Positions 8,018-15,799 of a stretch of DNA of 32,802 nt are shown piece by piece. The stretch is taken from the NCBI GenBank assembly GCA_964509475.1, contig CAZDXJ010000019.1:1-32802 (forward strand), written 5' to 3'. Position 1 is the stretch's first letter; the number at the start of each line of letters is the position of its first letter. The notes below the pieces were generated by a model. That model saw only the letters and a list, made by a program, of their open reading frames with translations. It ran no database searches and had not been told where the DNA came from. A program made the translations under genes and the position numbers. The DNA comes from CAZDXJ01 sp964509475 (GTDB lineage Bacteria > Pseudomonadota > Gammaproteobacteria > Methylococcales > Methylomonadaceae).

Positions 8018-8524
8018 ATGGCTACAGCACCTTCTCAAGGTAATACAGACGGATTACAAGAAAAATTGGTTTCGGTCAGGCGCGTCGCCAAGGTTGTAAA
8101 AGGCGGACGTGTATTTGGCTTTACGGCGTTGACTGTGGTCGGCGATGGCGAAGGCCGGGTTGGTTATGGTGTAAGCAAAGCCCGCGAAGTGCCGATTGCA
8201 ATACAGAAATCAATGGAACAAGCCCGGAAAAATATGCGCAAAGTCTATTTGAAAGGGGACACTTTGCAATATCCGATTATGGCATCGACCGGGGCGGCAA
8301 AGGTTTATATGCAGCCGGCTTCCGAAGGTACCGGAATTATTGCCGGTGGAGCCATGCGCGCTGTATTTGAGGTGGTTGGAGTGCATAATGTATTGGCTAA
8401 ATGTGTCGGCACCAACAACCCAATCAACGTGGTAAGGGTGACCATCAATGGTCTTACTCAAATGCACAATGCGAAACAGATTGCCGCTAAACGTGGTTTG
8501 TCTGTAGAAGAAATTACCGGGTGA
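8018..8524 (+). CDS. rpsE: 30S ribosomal protein S5
   Basis: The 168-residue protein (E. coli 167) has the double-stranded-RNA-binding-like S5 N-domain (LVSVRRVAKVVKGGRVFGFT, then ALTVVGDGEGRVGYGVSKAR) and the C-domain with SEGTGIIAGGAMRAVFEVVG. It acts in decoding fidelity with S4 and S12. AGGGGAAAA is a strong ribosome binding site. Confidence 0.98.
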   Translation: MATAPSQGNTDGLQEKLVSVRRVAKVVKGGRVFGFTALTVVGDGEGRVGYGVSKAREVPIAIQKSMEQARKNMRKVYLKGDTLQYPIMASTGAAKVYMQPASEGTGIIAGGAMRAVFEVVGVHNVLAKCVGTNNPINVVRVTINGLTQMHNAKQIAAKRGLSVEEITG

Positions 8525-8531
8525 TTAAGTT

Positions 8532-8717
8532 ATGTCCGAAAAAAAATTAAAAGTGACAATGATGAGAAGCAGTATCGGGCGATTGGCCAATCACAAAGCT
8601 TGTCTGAGAGGACTGGGTTTGCGCAGGATTAATCACACTGTACAGGTGTTGGATACTCCGGAAAATCGCGGCATGATCAACAAAGTATCTTATATGTTAA
8701 GAGTTGAGGAAGTCTGA
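8532..8717 (+). CDS. rpmD: 50S ribosomal protein L30
   Basis: The 61-residue product (E. coli 59) reads MSEKKLKVTMMRSSIGRLAN then HKACLRGLGLRRINHTVQVL and DTPENRGMINKVSYMLRVEE, the whole L30 fold. The TGA stop shares one base with the rplO ATG (TGATG). Confidence 0.97.
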   Translation: MSEKKLKVTMMRSSIGRLANHKACLRGLGLRRINHTVQVLDTPENRGMINKVSYMLRVEEV

Positions 8718-9151
8718 TGTATTTAAACACAATTAAGGCAGCTGATGGCTCTCGAAAAACCGCCAAGCGCGTTGGCCGGGGAATTGGCTCAACTTTGGGG
8801 AAGACCTGTGGCCGAGGTCACAAGGGTCAGAAATCCCGTAGCGGCGGTTTTCACAAAGTTGGTTTTGAAGGCGGACAAATGCCTTTGCAGCGTAGATTGC
8901 CAAAAGTTGGTTTTACTTCCAGAAAAAAGAAATATTCGGCACAAGTAAGACTCAGTGAATTGAATGGCTTGAATGTGGAAGTCATTGATTTGCAGGTTTT
9001 GATAAAATCGAATCTGGTTCCGGCATTTACCAAATCAGCTAAAGTGATTAAATCGGGTGAACTGACGAAACCGGTTACGCTGAAAGGTGTAAAAGTAACG
9101 GGCGGTGCAAAAACATCCATTGAAGCAGCTGGTGGCAAAGTAGAGGTCTAA
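8717..9151 (+). CDS. rplO: 50S ribosomal protein L15
   Basis: The 144-residue product is identical in length to E. coli L15. It has the glycine-rich, basic N-terminus (RVGRGIGSTLGKTCGRGHKG, QKSRSGG) that threads through 23S rRNA and a globular C-terminal half. It is translationally coupled to rpmD and abuts the secY GTG directly. Confidence 0.98.
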   Translation: MYLNTIKAADGSRKTAKRVGRGIGSTLGKTCGRGHKGQKSRSGGFHKVGFEGGQMPLQRRLPKVGFTSRKKKYSAQVRLSELNGLNVEVIDLQVLIKSNLVPAFTKSAKVIKSGELTKPVTLKGVKVTGGAKTSIEAAGGKVEV

Positions 9152-10474
9152 GTGAGTACTTCAAGAGAGCAAATGAGGGAAAAGTTAGGAGGGCTGACGG
9201 AATTAAGGTCTAGATTATTATTTGTTTTGGGAGCGTTTTTCGTTTACCGGGTTGGTGCGCATATTCCCGTTCCGGGAATTGATCCCAAAGCATTGGCATT
9301 GATGTTTGAGCAGCAGAGTGGTTCCATTCTGGATATGTTCAATATGTTTTCCGGCGGTGCTTTGAAACGGTTGAGTTTATTTGCTCTTGGGATTATGCCT
9401 TATATTTCGGCATCGATTATTATGCAATTGATGACCGTGGTTGTTCCTTTTATGGAACAGCTCAAAAAAGAAGGTGAGTCGGGACGGCGTAAGATATCTC
9501 AGTATACCCGCTATGGCACTGTTTTTCTGGCTACTTTTCAGTCTATCGGGGTGTCCTTCGCTTTGCAAAACCAGACTGCCGGTGGTTTGCCAGTTGTTAT
9601 CAACCCGGGTATCGGTTTTGTCGTGATAACAACAATTACGCTGGTAACCGGTACAATTTTTTTGATGTGGCTGGGTGAGCAGGTTACAGAACGAGGCCTT
9701 GGTAATGGTATTTCGTTAATTATTTTCGCAGGTATCGTTGCCGGTCTCCCATCAGCGATTGGCGGAACTCTGGAACTGGCCAGGACAGGCGAATTAAACG
9801 GTGCCTTTATTATTTTGTTGTTTCTTATTGCTATCGCGGTTACGGCTTTGGTTGTTTTTGTGGAAAGAGGCCAAAGACGGATTATTATCAATTATCCTAA
9901 ACGTCAACAAGGCAGAAGGATGATTGCCGGGCAGACGAGCTTTTTGCCATTGAAGCTGAATATGGCTGGAGTAATTCCGCCTATTTTTGCATCGAGTATC
10001 ATCCTGTTTCCGGCGACGATAGCAGGCTGGTTTGGTAATGCCGAAGGTTTTTCCTGGTTGCAGGATATTGCGACCACTTTGTCGCCAGGGCAACCTGTCT
10101 ATGTGATGTTTTATGCGGCCGCAATAATTTTCTTTTGCTTTTTTTATACCGCATTGGTATTTAACTCAAAAGAAACCGCTGAAAACTTGAAGAAATCGGG
10201 TGCTTTTCTTCCGGGTATTCGGCCAGGTATTCAAACGACGGCTTATATAGATAAAGTCATGACTCGTTTGACTTTGATTGGTGCCTTTTATATCACAGGC
10301 GTCTGTTTGCTGCCTGAGTTTTTGATTGTATATTGGAATGTGCCTTTTTATTTTGGAGGGACATCGTTATTGATCATTGTTGTTGTTGTGATGGATTTTA
10401 TTTCACAGATGCAGACCCATCTGATGTCACAGCAATATGATGGCCTTATGAAAAAAGCCAATTTGAAAAAATAA
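9152..10474 (+). CDS. secY: Protein translocase channel subunit SecY
   Basis: The 440-residue membrane protein (E. coli 443) starts MSTSREQMREKLGGLTELRS and shows the ten-helix SecY pattern: the plug region after VGAHIPVPGID, LGIMPYISASIIMQL in helix 2, and the cytoplasmic loop GQRRIIINYPKRQQGRRMIA that contacts ribosome and SecA. It forms the SecYEG channel of the inner membrane. The chosen start is GTG, directly after the rplO TAA, with AGAGGT upstream. An ATG at 9173 is a weaker alternative. Confidence 0.97.
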   Translation: MSTSREQMREKLGGLTELRSRLLFVLGAFFVYRVGAHIPVPGIDPKALALMFEQQSGSILDMFNMFSGGALKRLSLFALGIMPYISASIIMQLMTVVVPFMEQLKKEGESGRRKISQYTRYGTVFLATFQSIGVSFALQNQTAGGLPVVINPGIGFVVITTITLVTGTIFLMWLGEQVTERGLGNGISLIIFAGIVAGLPSAIGGTLELARTGELNGAFIILLFLIAIAVTALVVFVERGQRRIIINYPKRQQGRRMIAGQTSFLPLKLNMAGVIPPIFASSIILFPATIAGWFGNAEGFSWLQDIATTLSPGQPVYVMFYAAAIIFFCFFYTALVFNSKETAENLKKSGAFLPGIRPGIQTTAYIDKVMTRLTLIGAFYITGVCLLPEFLIVYWNVPFYFGGTSLLIIVVVVMDFISQMQTHLMSQQYDGLMKKANLKK

Positions 10475-10492
10475 TTGTGTAGGAGAAAAGCA

Positions 10493-10606
10493 GTGAAAGT
10501 TCGTGCTTCTGTAAAGAAAATATGCCGGAATTGCAAGGTGATTAAACGTAACGGTATTGTGCGCGTCATTTGTAAAGATGGCAGGCACAAACAGCGTCAA
10601 GGTTAA
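10493..10606 (+). CDS. rpmJ: 50S ribosomal protein L36 (zinc-binding form)
   Basis: A short GTG-started frame encodes 37 residues, MKVRASVKKICRNCKVIKRN followed by GIVRVICKDGRHKQRQG. It keeps the zinc ligands C11, C14, C27 and H32 and is therefore the zinc-dependent C+ form. TAGGAG at 10480-10485 is the ribosome binding site. The position between secY and rpsM is the standard end of the spc operon. Confidence 0.96.
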   Translation: MKVRASVKKICRNCKVIKRNGIVRVICKDGRHKQRQG

Positions 10607-10617
10607 GGAAAAATTTG

Positions 10618-10646
10618 TTGTATCAGTAATTTTTGAATGCTATAAT
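10618..10646 (+). promoter_or_regulatory. Predicted extended -10 sigma70 promoter for rpsM-rplQ (alpha operon)
   Basis: A perfect TATAAT at 10641-10646 is preceded by TG at the extended -10 position (10638-10639). Exactly 17 nt upstream is a TTGTAT -35-like hexamer (10618-10623). The predicted start point near 10653 would leave a leader of only about 30 nt before rpsM. The location between rpmJ and rpsM matches the alpha operon promoter known in E. coli. This is a prediction from sequence only. Confidence 0.7.
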
Positions 10647-10682
10647 TATTCAATTAACTTTGGAGTTTTGGGGAGTATTTAA

Positions 10683-11039
10683 ATGGCGCGTATTGCCGGG
10701 ATAAATGTACCGGATCATAAGCATGCAGAAATAGCATTGACTGCAATTTATGGTATCGGTCGTCCAACAGCGAATAGAATATGCCAGGAAGTCGGCATTT
10801 CACCTTCAGATAAAATAAGGGATTTAAGCGAAGAGCAATTGGAGAGCATTCGTGGAGCAGTTGCAAAATTGACTGTGGAAGGTGATTTGAGACGTGAAGT
10901 CTCAATGAATATAAAACGGTTAATGGATCTTGGTTGTTATCGTGGTATCAGACATCGACGTGGCTTGCCGCTCAGAGGTCAAAGAACGAGGACCAATGCA
11001 CGCACCAGAAAAGGACCGCGTAAACCAATCAAAAAATAA
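10683..11039 (+). CDS. rpsM: 30S ribosomal protein S13
   Basis: The 118-residue product (same as E. coli) starts MARIAGINVPDHKHAEIALT and ends with the basic tail GLPLRGQRTRTNARTRKGPR. S13 forms bridges B1a/b with 23S rRNA and L5. It is the first gene after the predicted alpha promoter, with TTGGGGAG as ribosome binding site. The 76-nt gap before it is the largest in the ribosomal cluster. Confidence 0.98.
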   Translation: MARIAGINVPDHKHAEIALTAIYGIGRPTANRICQEVGISPSDKIRDLSEEQLESIRGAVAKLTVEGDLRREVSMNIKRLMDLGCYRGIRHRRGLPLRGQRTRTNARTRKGPRKPIKK

Positions 11040-11062
11040 CCCCCCAATGAGGTAACTACAAT

Positions 11063-11449
11063 ATGGCAACTCCTAGCCGTACAAGAAAACGCATAAAAAA
11101 AGAAGTGGCGGATGGCGTAGCCCATGTGCATGCTTCTTTCAACAATACTATTGTTACAATAACTGACAGAAAAGGGAACGCTCTTTCGTGGGCAACATCC
11201 GGTGGTTCTGGTTTTAGAGGATCACGTAAAAGTACGCCTTTTGCCGCACAGGTTGCTGCCGAAAGAGCGGGTACTGTAGCGAAAGAATTTGGTATGAAGA
11301 ATCTGGACGTAATGATAAAAGGGCCAGGACCTGGTCGTGAATCCGCGGTACGTTCTTTGAATAATCTGGGCTTTAAAATTAATAATATTATTGATGTGAC
11401 GCCAATTCCGCATAATGGTTGCCGTCCCCCTAAAAAACGCCGCGTGTAG
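11063..11449 (+). CDS. rpsK: 30S ribosomal protein S11
   Basis: The 128-residue product has VAHVHASFNNTIVTITDRKG and the C-terminal DVTPIPHNGCRPPKKRRV, both diagnostic for S11. The protein lies on the 30S platform, near the E site and the Shine-Dalgarno helix. GAGG precedes the ATG. Confidence 0.98.
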   Translation: MATPSRTRKRIKKEVADGVAHVHASFNNTIVTITDRKGNALSWATSGGSGFRGSRKSTPFAAQVAAERAGTVAKEFGMKNLDVMIKGPGPGRESAVRSLNNLGFKINNIIDVTPIPHNGCRPPKKRRV

Positions 11450-11468
11450 AGAAGCAGGAGTAGTTGTT

Positions 11469-12089
11469 ATGGCAAGATATCTTGGCCCTAAATGTAAATT
11501 GAGTCGTAGAGAAGGGACTGATCTGTTGTTGAAAAGCAGAGGCAAGTCTTTGGAAGGAAAGTGTAAGCTGGATCAAAGACCCGGGCAGCATGGTACCAAG
11601 CGTACCAGAAATTCGGATTATGCTTTGCAGTTGAGAGCCAAGCAGAGGATTCGGCGTATTTATGGTGTTTTGGAAAAACAATTCAGAAATTATTACCGCA
11701 CTGCGGCCCTGAAGAAAGGTTCAACGGGTGAGAACCTTTTGAAGTTATTGGAGAGTCGGCTTGACAATGTTGTCTATCGGATGGGCTTTGCATCAACGCG
11801 GGCAGAAGCCAGACAAATGGTAAGTCACAAATCGATTTTGGTGAATGATCAATTGACCAATATACCTTCGTTCCAGGTTTCGCCGGGTGACGTGATTTCA
11901 ATCAGGGAAAAAGCAAAAAAACAACAACGCATCCAGGATGCGTTAACGGTAACCGAGCAATATGGTTTTCCGACCTGGGTTGATGTCAATACAAAAGATA
12001 TGTCGGGTGTGTTTAAATCCTTACCTGATCGGGCGGACTTAGGCTCTGATATCAACGAACAGTTGGTTGTGGAACTTTATTCAAAATAA
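11469..12089 (+). CDS. rpsD: 30S ribosomal protein S4
   Basis: The 206-residue protein equals E. coli S4 in length. It starts MARYLGPKCKLSRREGTDLL and carries an S4 RNA-binding domain (RLDNVVYRMGFASTRAEARQ, MVSHKSILVN). S4 nucleates 30S assembly and in E. coli represses the alpha operon. The ATG at 11469 with GCAGGAG upstream is chosen. The open frame extends upstream into rpsK but loses the S4 N-terminus. Confidence 0.97.
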   Translation: MARYLGPKCKLSRREGTDLLLKSRGKSLEGKCKLDQRPGQHGTKRTRNSDYALQLRAKQRIRRIYGVLEKQFRNYYRTAALKKGSTGENLLKLLESRLDNVVYRMGFASTRAEARQMVSHKSILVNDQLTNIPSFQVSPGDVISIREKAKKQQRIQDALTVTEQYGFPTWVDVNTKDMSGVFKSLPDRADLGSDINEQLVVELYSK

Positions 12090-12110
12090 TAGATACGCTA
12101 AGGAAATTAA

Positions 12111-13118
12111 ATGCACAATTCCCTGTCAGGGTTGCTGAAACCTCGTTTGATTGAAGTTGTCAGTGACTCAGCTAATCATTCCAGAGTTGTTATTGAGCCG
12201 CTAGAGCGTGGATACGGCCATTCGTTGGGAAATGCTTTGCGGAGGGTGATTCTTTCATCAGTACCGGGGTACGCAGTGACCGATGTCGTTATTGAAGGTG
12301 TACATCACGAATATACAACAATAGATGGCGTTCAGGAAGATGTTATTGATATCCTTCTGAATTTAAAGAAATTGGCAATAGTTTTACATTCAGGGACGGA
12401 AGTTGAATTAAAATTATCGAAAAATGAAGTCGGGCCTGTAACAGCGGCTGATATTCAGATAACTCACGATGTCGAGATAATCAATCCTGATTTGGTTATC
12501 GCGCATTTGACCCAACCCGTTGAGTTGAACATGACGATTCGGGTAAAGAAAGGCCGTGGATATGAGCCTGCGAATGTGCGCAAGGATCAAAGCGATAATA
12601 CCTTGGTCGGTGCCTTGCAGGTTGATGCCGCTTATTCGCCGATTGAAAAGGTTGCTTACCATGTCGAGACAACACGGGTTGAACACAAAACAAATCTGGA
12701 TCGGCTGGTGATAGAACTTGAAACGAACGGGACAGTGGAACCTGAATGGGTCATTAAGTTGGCTGCCTCAATTTTACATGATCAGTTATCGGTTTTTGTT
12801 GATTTCGAAGAAGTCAATAAAACCGAAGAAAAAGAAGAAGAGGACGAGAAACCGGAAATCGATCCGACTTTGTTGCGTCCTGTCGATGATCTTGAGTTAA
12901 CTGTCCGTTCAGCAAACTGTCTGAAAGCCGAGAATATCTTTTATATAGGTGACTTGATCCAACGAACTGAGGTCGAGCTGTTGAAGACGCCAAATTTAGG
13001 GAAAAAATCTCTTACCGAAATCAAGGATGTATTAGCTCAAAAAGGTTTGTCTCTGGGAATGCGTCTTGAGAATTGGCCACCAGAAAATCTGGCTGATCAT
13101 AATCAATCTGGAATTTAA
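12111..13118 (+). CDS. rpoA: DNA-directed RNA polymerase subunit alpha
   Basis: The 335-residue protein (E. coli 329) has the assembly domain at about residues 1-232 (IEPLERGYGHSLGNALRRVI) and a flexible linker at 233-250 unusually rich in Glu/Asp/Lys. The C-terminal domain at 252-323 contains LRPVDDLELTVRSANCLKAE. R266 corresponds to E. coli R265, which contacts UP elements and activators. AAGGAA precedes the ATG. Confidence 0.98.
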   Translation: MHNSLSGLLKPRLIEVVSDSANHSRVVIEPLERGYGHSLGNALRRVILSSVPGYAVTDVVIEGVHHEYTTIDGVQEDVIDILLNLKKLAIVLHSGTEVELKLSKNEVGPVTAADIQITHDVEIINPDLVIAHLTQPVELNMTIRVKKGRGYEPANVRKDQSDNTLVGALQVDAAYSPIEKVAYHVETTRVEHKTNLDRLVIELETNGTVEPEWVIKLAASILHDQLSVFVDFEEVNKTEEKEEEDEKPEIDPTLLRPVDDLELTVRSANCLKAENIFYIGDLIQRTEVELLKTPNLGKKSLTEIKDVLAQKGLSLGMRLENWPPENLADHNQSGI

Positions 13119-13142
13119 AAAAACATCTAAGGTCCTTTGACA

Positions 13143-13529
13143 ATGAGACATCGTAAATCTGGAAGAAAATTTAATATGAACAGCAGTCACCGCAAGGCGT
13201 TATTTGCCAATATGGCGGTGTCTTTATTCAGGCATGAGTTGATTAAAACAACATTGCCTAAAGCCAAAGAACTCAGAAAGGTTGCTGAGCCTTTAATCAC
13301 ATTATCCAAACAGGATACGGTAGCAAAACGACGTCAGGCATTTGCCAAAATTCGTGATAAAGAAATGGTGGCAAAGTTATTCAATGAGCTGGGTCCGAGG
13401 TATCAATCCCGGCCTGGAGGTTATTTGCGCATCATGAAATGTGGTTACAGAACAGGTGACGCAGCGCCTATGGCTTATGTTGAATTGGTTGATCGGCCTG
13501 AGTTGACCGGTGAACTGGATAATGAATAA
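13143..13529 (+). CDS. rplQ: 50S ribosomal protein L17
   Basis: The 128-residue product (E. coli 127) starts MRHRKSGRKFNMNSSHRKAL and ends with YRTGDAAPMAYVELVDRPEL. It is the last gene of the ribosomal cluster. The ATG at 13143 has AAGGTCC upstream. A TTG two codons earlier is in frame but would not fit the family start. A strong terminator follows. Confidence 0.97.
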   Translation: MRHRKSGRKFNMNSSHRKALFANMAVSLFRHELIKTTLPKAKELRKVAEPLITLSKQDTVAKRRQAFAKIRDKEMVAKLFNELGPRYQSRPGGYLRIMKCGYRTGDAAPMAYVELVDRPELTGELDNE

Positions 13530-13553
13530 TACTTATTCAGTCCTATAAATCTG

Positions 13554-13580
13554 AAAAGCCGGTTATATGCCGGCTTTTTT
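13554..13580 (+). terminator. Intrinsic terminator of the alpha operon
   Basis: A perfect 9-bp stem (AAAAGCCGG at 13554-13562 with CCGGCTTTT at 13570-13578) encloses a 7-nt loop and is followed by a T-run through 13580. The A-run on the left arm gives four T's on the other strand, so it may also stop the converging flavin-reductase/nadC transcript. Confidence 0.92.
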
Positions 13581-13675
13581 ATGTCATCTTGTTTTGGCTG
13601 TAACTTTTTCGCTTTTCCTTGTATAGAAAAGTCTTGTTTTACCCGCAGTCCATGACTGAGTCAATCAGAAATGAT

Positions 13676-14161
13676 TTATGTGCGATAAATCTCGTGACTG
13701 CCATCCATGTTTTCGGTGTCGGTATATAGCATCACTTTGCCTTTGTGCAACAGTCCTGCGTCCATGACTTCGCAGACAGCGATTTTGTGATCACCGGCAT
13801 CACTGTAATGTCTGACTTCGCAGTCAAAATAGGCCAAGGCCTGGCTCAGGATCGGGGCACCGGTTTTTGCGTCCTGCCAGAGGTATCCGGCCATCTTGTC
13901 TTCAATACCCGGCGTACCAAAATGTTTGACCAACGCCAGTTGGTTTTTATCGAGCACATTGATGCTGCAAATACCGCCGGTTTGCAGGATTTTGTAAGAG
14001 CGATGCCGGGGATTGATGCTCAAGGCCAGCAGCAAGGGTTTGAAGGAAACCTGCATGACCCAGGCGGCGGTAAACGCATTACACCTTTGCCCATCGCTGA
14101 CACCAATGATATAAACGCCATGGCTGATGTGTTGAAGCAATACACTGATGTCTTCATTCAT
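13676..14161 (-). CDS. Flavin reductase-like domain protein (FMN-binding split barrel)
   Basis: The 161-residue protein fits the flavin reductase-like family: an N-terminal strand-rich part (ISHGVYIIGVSDGQRCNAFT), the flavin-contacting segment VSFKPLLLALSINPRHRSYK, and the later GDHKIAVCEVMDAGLL. Members reduce free flavin with NAD(P)H or simply bind FMN. The partner and substrate cannot be read from the sequence. Its ATG overlaps the nadC stop by 4 nt (ATGA), so it is translationally coupled to NAD biosynthesis. It could be a diflavin-linked reductase partner or a stand-alone FMN protein. Confidence 0.82.
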   Translation of the reverse strand: MNEDISVLLQHISHGVYIIGVSDGQRCNAFTAAWVMQVSFKPLLLALSINPRHRSYKILQTGGICSINVLDKNQLALVKHFGTPGIEDKMAGYLWQDAKTGAPILSQALAYFDCEVRHYSDAGDHKIAVCEVMDAGLLHKGKVMLYTDTENMDGSHEIYRT

Positions 14162-15009
14162 GCAGTTTCCTCTAATTCGATACGCATGGACAGGTCAATA
14201 GCCTGGATGTGTTTGGTCAATGCGCCAATGGAAATATAATCCACACCGGTTTGGGCAATTTCCCGAATATTGTGTAAACCGATGTTGCCCGAGGCTTCCA
14301 GTTGGATGGGCTTTTGATTGAGTGCTACGGCTGTTTTTGTATCCTCCAGGGAAAAATTATCCAGCATGATGCGATCCGGGCGGGCGGCAAGCGCTTGTTT
14401 AAACTCATCCAGGTTTTCTGTTTCCACTTCTACCGGAACGGGGCTGATTTGCCGGGCCCTGGCCACCGCATTGGCAATCGAACCGGTCGCGATGATGTGG
14501 TTTTCCTTGATCAAAATGGCATCGTACAGGCCTTTGCGGTGATTGTAACAGCCGCCGCAGGATACCGCGTATTTTTGCGCCAGCCTCAGGCCGGGAATGG
14601 TTTTGCGCGTATCCAGAACCTTGCAACCGGTGCCGGCAACCGCGTCCGCGTATTGTCTGGCCAGGGTTGCGGTTGCTGACAGGGTTTGCAAGATGTTCAA
14701 CGCGGTACGTTCACCGGTGAGCAACGCCGTGGCGTTGCCTGACAGGCAGGCTAGGGTTTGACCGGCATGAACCGGTGTACTCTCGCTGTGTAACCATTCA
14801 ATGTGGATATTTTTGTCCAGATGTTTGAAAATGGCATTGAACCAGGCTTGCCCGCATAACACCATCTCTTGCCGGGTAATGACACGGGCGCGAGCTTGGA
14901 CGGATGCCGGTATAATGGCAGCGGTCAAATCGCCGCTGCCGATATCTTCATGCAGAAACATTGCGGCTTGGGCGTCGATTTCCGACAGGTTGGCTGAATC
15001 GTTGAACAT
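14158..15009 (-). CDS. nadC: Nicotinate-nucleotide pyrophosphorylase (quinolinate phosphoribosyltransferase)
   Basis: The 283-residue enzyme makes nicotinate mononucleotide from quinolinate and PRPP in de novo NAD synthesis. Diagnostic motifs are HEDIGSGDLTA near residue 19, KVLDTRKTIPGLRLAQKYAV, CGGCYNHRKGLYDAILIKEN and LEASGNIGLHNIREIAQTGV at the phosphate-binding end of the barrel. No clear Shine-Dalgarno is visible before the ATG. It runs divergently from ampD, a pairing also common in other gammaproteobacteria, and shares a unit with the flavin reductase-like gene. Confidence 0.97.
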   Translation of the reverse strand: MFNDSANLSEIDAQAAMFLHEDIGSGDLTAAIIPASVQARARVITRQEMVLCGQAWFNAIFKHLDKNIHIEWLHSESTPVHAGQTLACLSGNATALLTGERTALNILQTLSATATLARQYADAVAGTGCKVLDTRKTIPGLRLAQKYAVSCGGCYNHRKGLYDAILIKENHIIATGSIANAVARARQISPVPVEVETENLDEFKQALAARPDRIMLDNFSLEDTKTAVALNQKPIQLEASGNIGLHNIREIAQTGVDYISIGALTKHIQAIDLSMRIELEETA

Positions 15010-15060
15010 AATTTTTTACTGAAAAACGGGTAATGGTTCAAAAAAGGCTGGATTTTTTCA

Positions 15061-15085
15061 AGCTGCGGCTAAAGCCGCTCCTACA
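15061..15085. repeat. REP-like palindrome in the nadC-ampD gap
   Basis: GCGGCT (15065-15070) and AGCCGC (15073-15078) form a perfect 6-bp inverted repeat with a 2-nt centre, followed by TCCTACA. The opposite strand reads TGTAGGAGCGGCTTTAGCCG, which closely resembles the head-palindrome form of repetitive extragenic palindromes known from gammaproteobacteria such as Pseudomonas. Only one clear copy is in this window, so its repeated nature is inferred. Confidence 0.6.
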
Positions 15086-15103
15086 TAATCCATTCGTGGA
15101 AAG

Positions 15104-15682
15104 ATGAATATTAAACAACATTGGCTGAACTGTGCCAAACAAATTCCGTCGCCCAATTGCGACAGACGCCCGGATGAACTGGATATATCGTTGATTGTGA
15201 TTCATTGTATCAGCTTGCCACCGAGCGAGTTTGGTCACTCATTCATTGATGATTTATTTTGCAATCGCCTGGATGCCGGGCGGCATCCTTATTTCAGGCA
15301 GATTGCCGGTTTGCGGGTTTCGGCACATATTCTGATTGAGCGCGATGGCAGGATTAAACAATATGTGCCCTTTAATCAACGTGCCTGGCATGCCGGTGTG
15401 TCCTGCTATCGGGGCAGAAGCGGATGTAATGATTTTTCCATTGGCATTGAACTGGAGGGCTGTGAATCCGTCCCTTATCCGGATGTGCAATATGAGCGAC
15501 TGGCGGTATTGATTGAAACCTTGATAGCAACCTACCCGGGCCTGTCCAAACAGCATATTACCGGCCACAGCCATATTGCGCCTGGCCGTAAAACCGACCC
15601 CGGTGCCTGTTTTGACTGGAAACGGCTGCAAGACAAATTGAGCGATGACGGTTTTTTATTGCCTGCGAAAGCCATGTATTGA
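15104..15682 (+). CDS. ampD: 1,6-anhydro-N-acetylmuramyl-L-alanine amidase AmpD
   Basis: The 192-residue cytoplasmic zinc amidase cleaves the peptide from anhydro-muropeptides during cell-wall recycling, which in many species keeps AmpR-dependent beta-lactamase uninduced. It is an amidase_2 fold. H34 (IVIHCISLPP), H155 and D165 (GHSHIAPGRKTDPG) match the zinc ligands, and E117 (GIELEG) and K163 match the catalytic residues of E. coli AmpD. GGAAAG precedes the ATG. No ampE follows. The gene is convergent with the aldolase-like gene. Confidence 0.96.
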   Translation: MNIKQHWLNCAKQIPSPNCDRRPDELDISLIVIHCISLPPSEFGHSFIDDLFCNRLDAGRHPYFRQIAGLRVSAHILIERDGRIKQYVPFNQRAWHAGVSCYRGRSGCNDFSIGIELEGCESVPYPDVQYERLAVLIETLIATYPGLSKQHITGHSHIAPGRKTDPGACFDWKRLQDKLSDDGFLLPAKAMY

Positions 15683-15799
15683 TGGGCTTTGTCAAAATTT
15701 GTTTGGAAATTATACTCTGCACGGTTACGAATGCGAAAAATGAGTTCGTAGATACCAGGCTAATGCAGGACATATTTGTAGGGTGTTCCAAACAGCTTC

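Noticed and set aside
13745..14239. 164-codon plus-strand frame across the flavin reductase/nadC junction
   Set aside because: Both minus-strand genes have clear family motifs; this is their shadow.
15726..15750. Inverted repeat TACGAA/TTCGTA between ampD and the aldolase-like gene
   Set aside because: The arms are 6 bp with a 13-nt loop and no T-run; likely by chance in AT-rich DNA.
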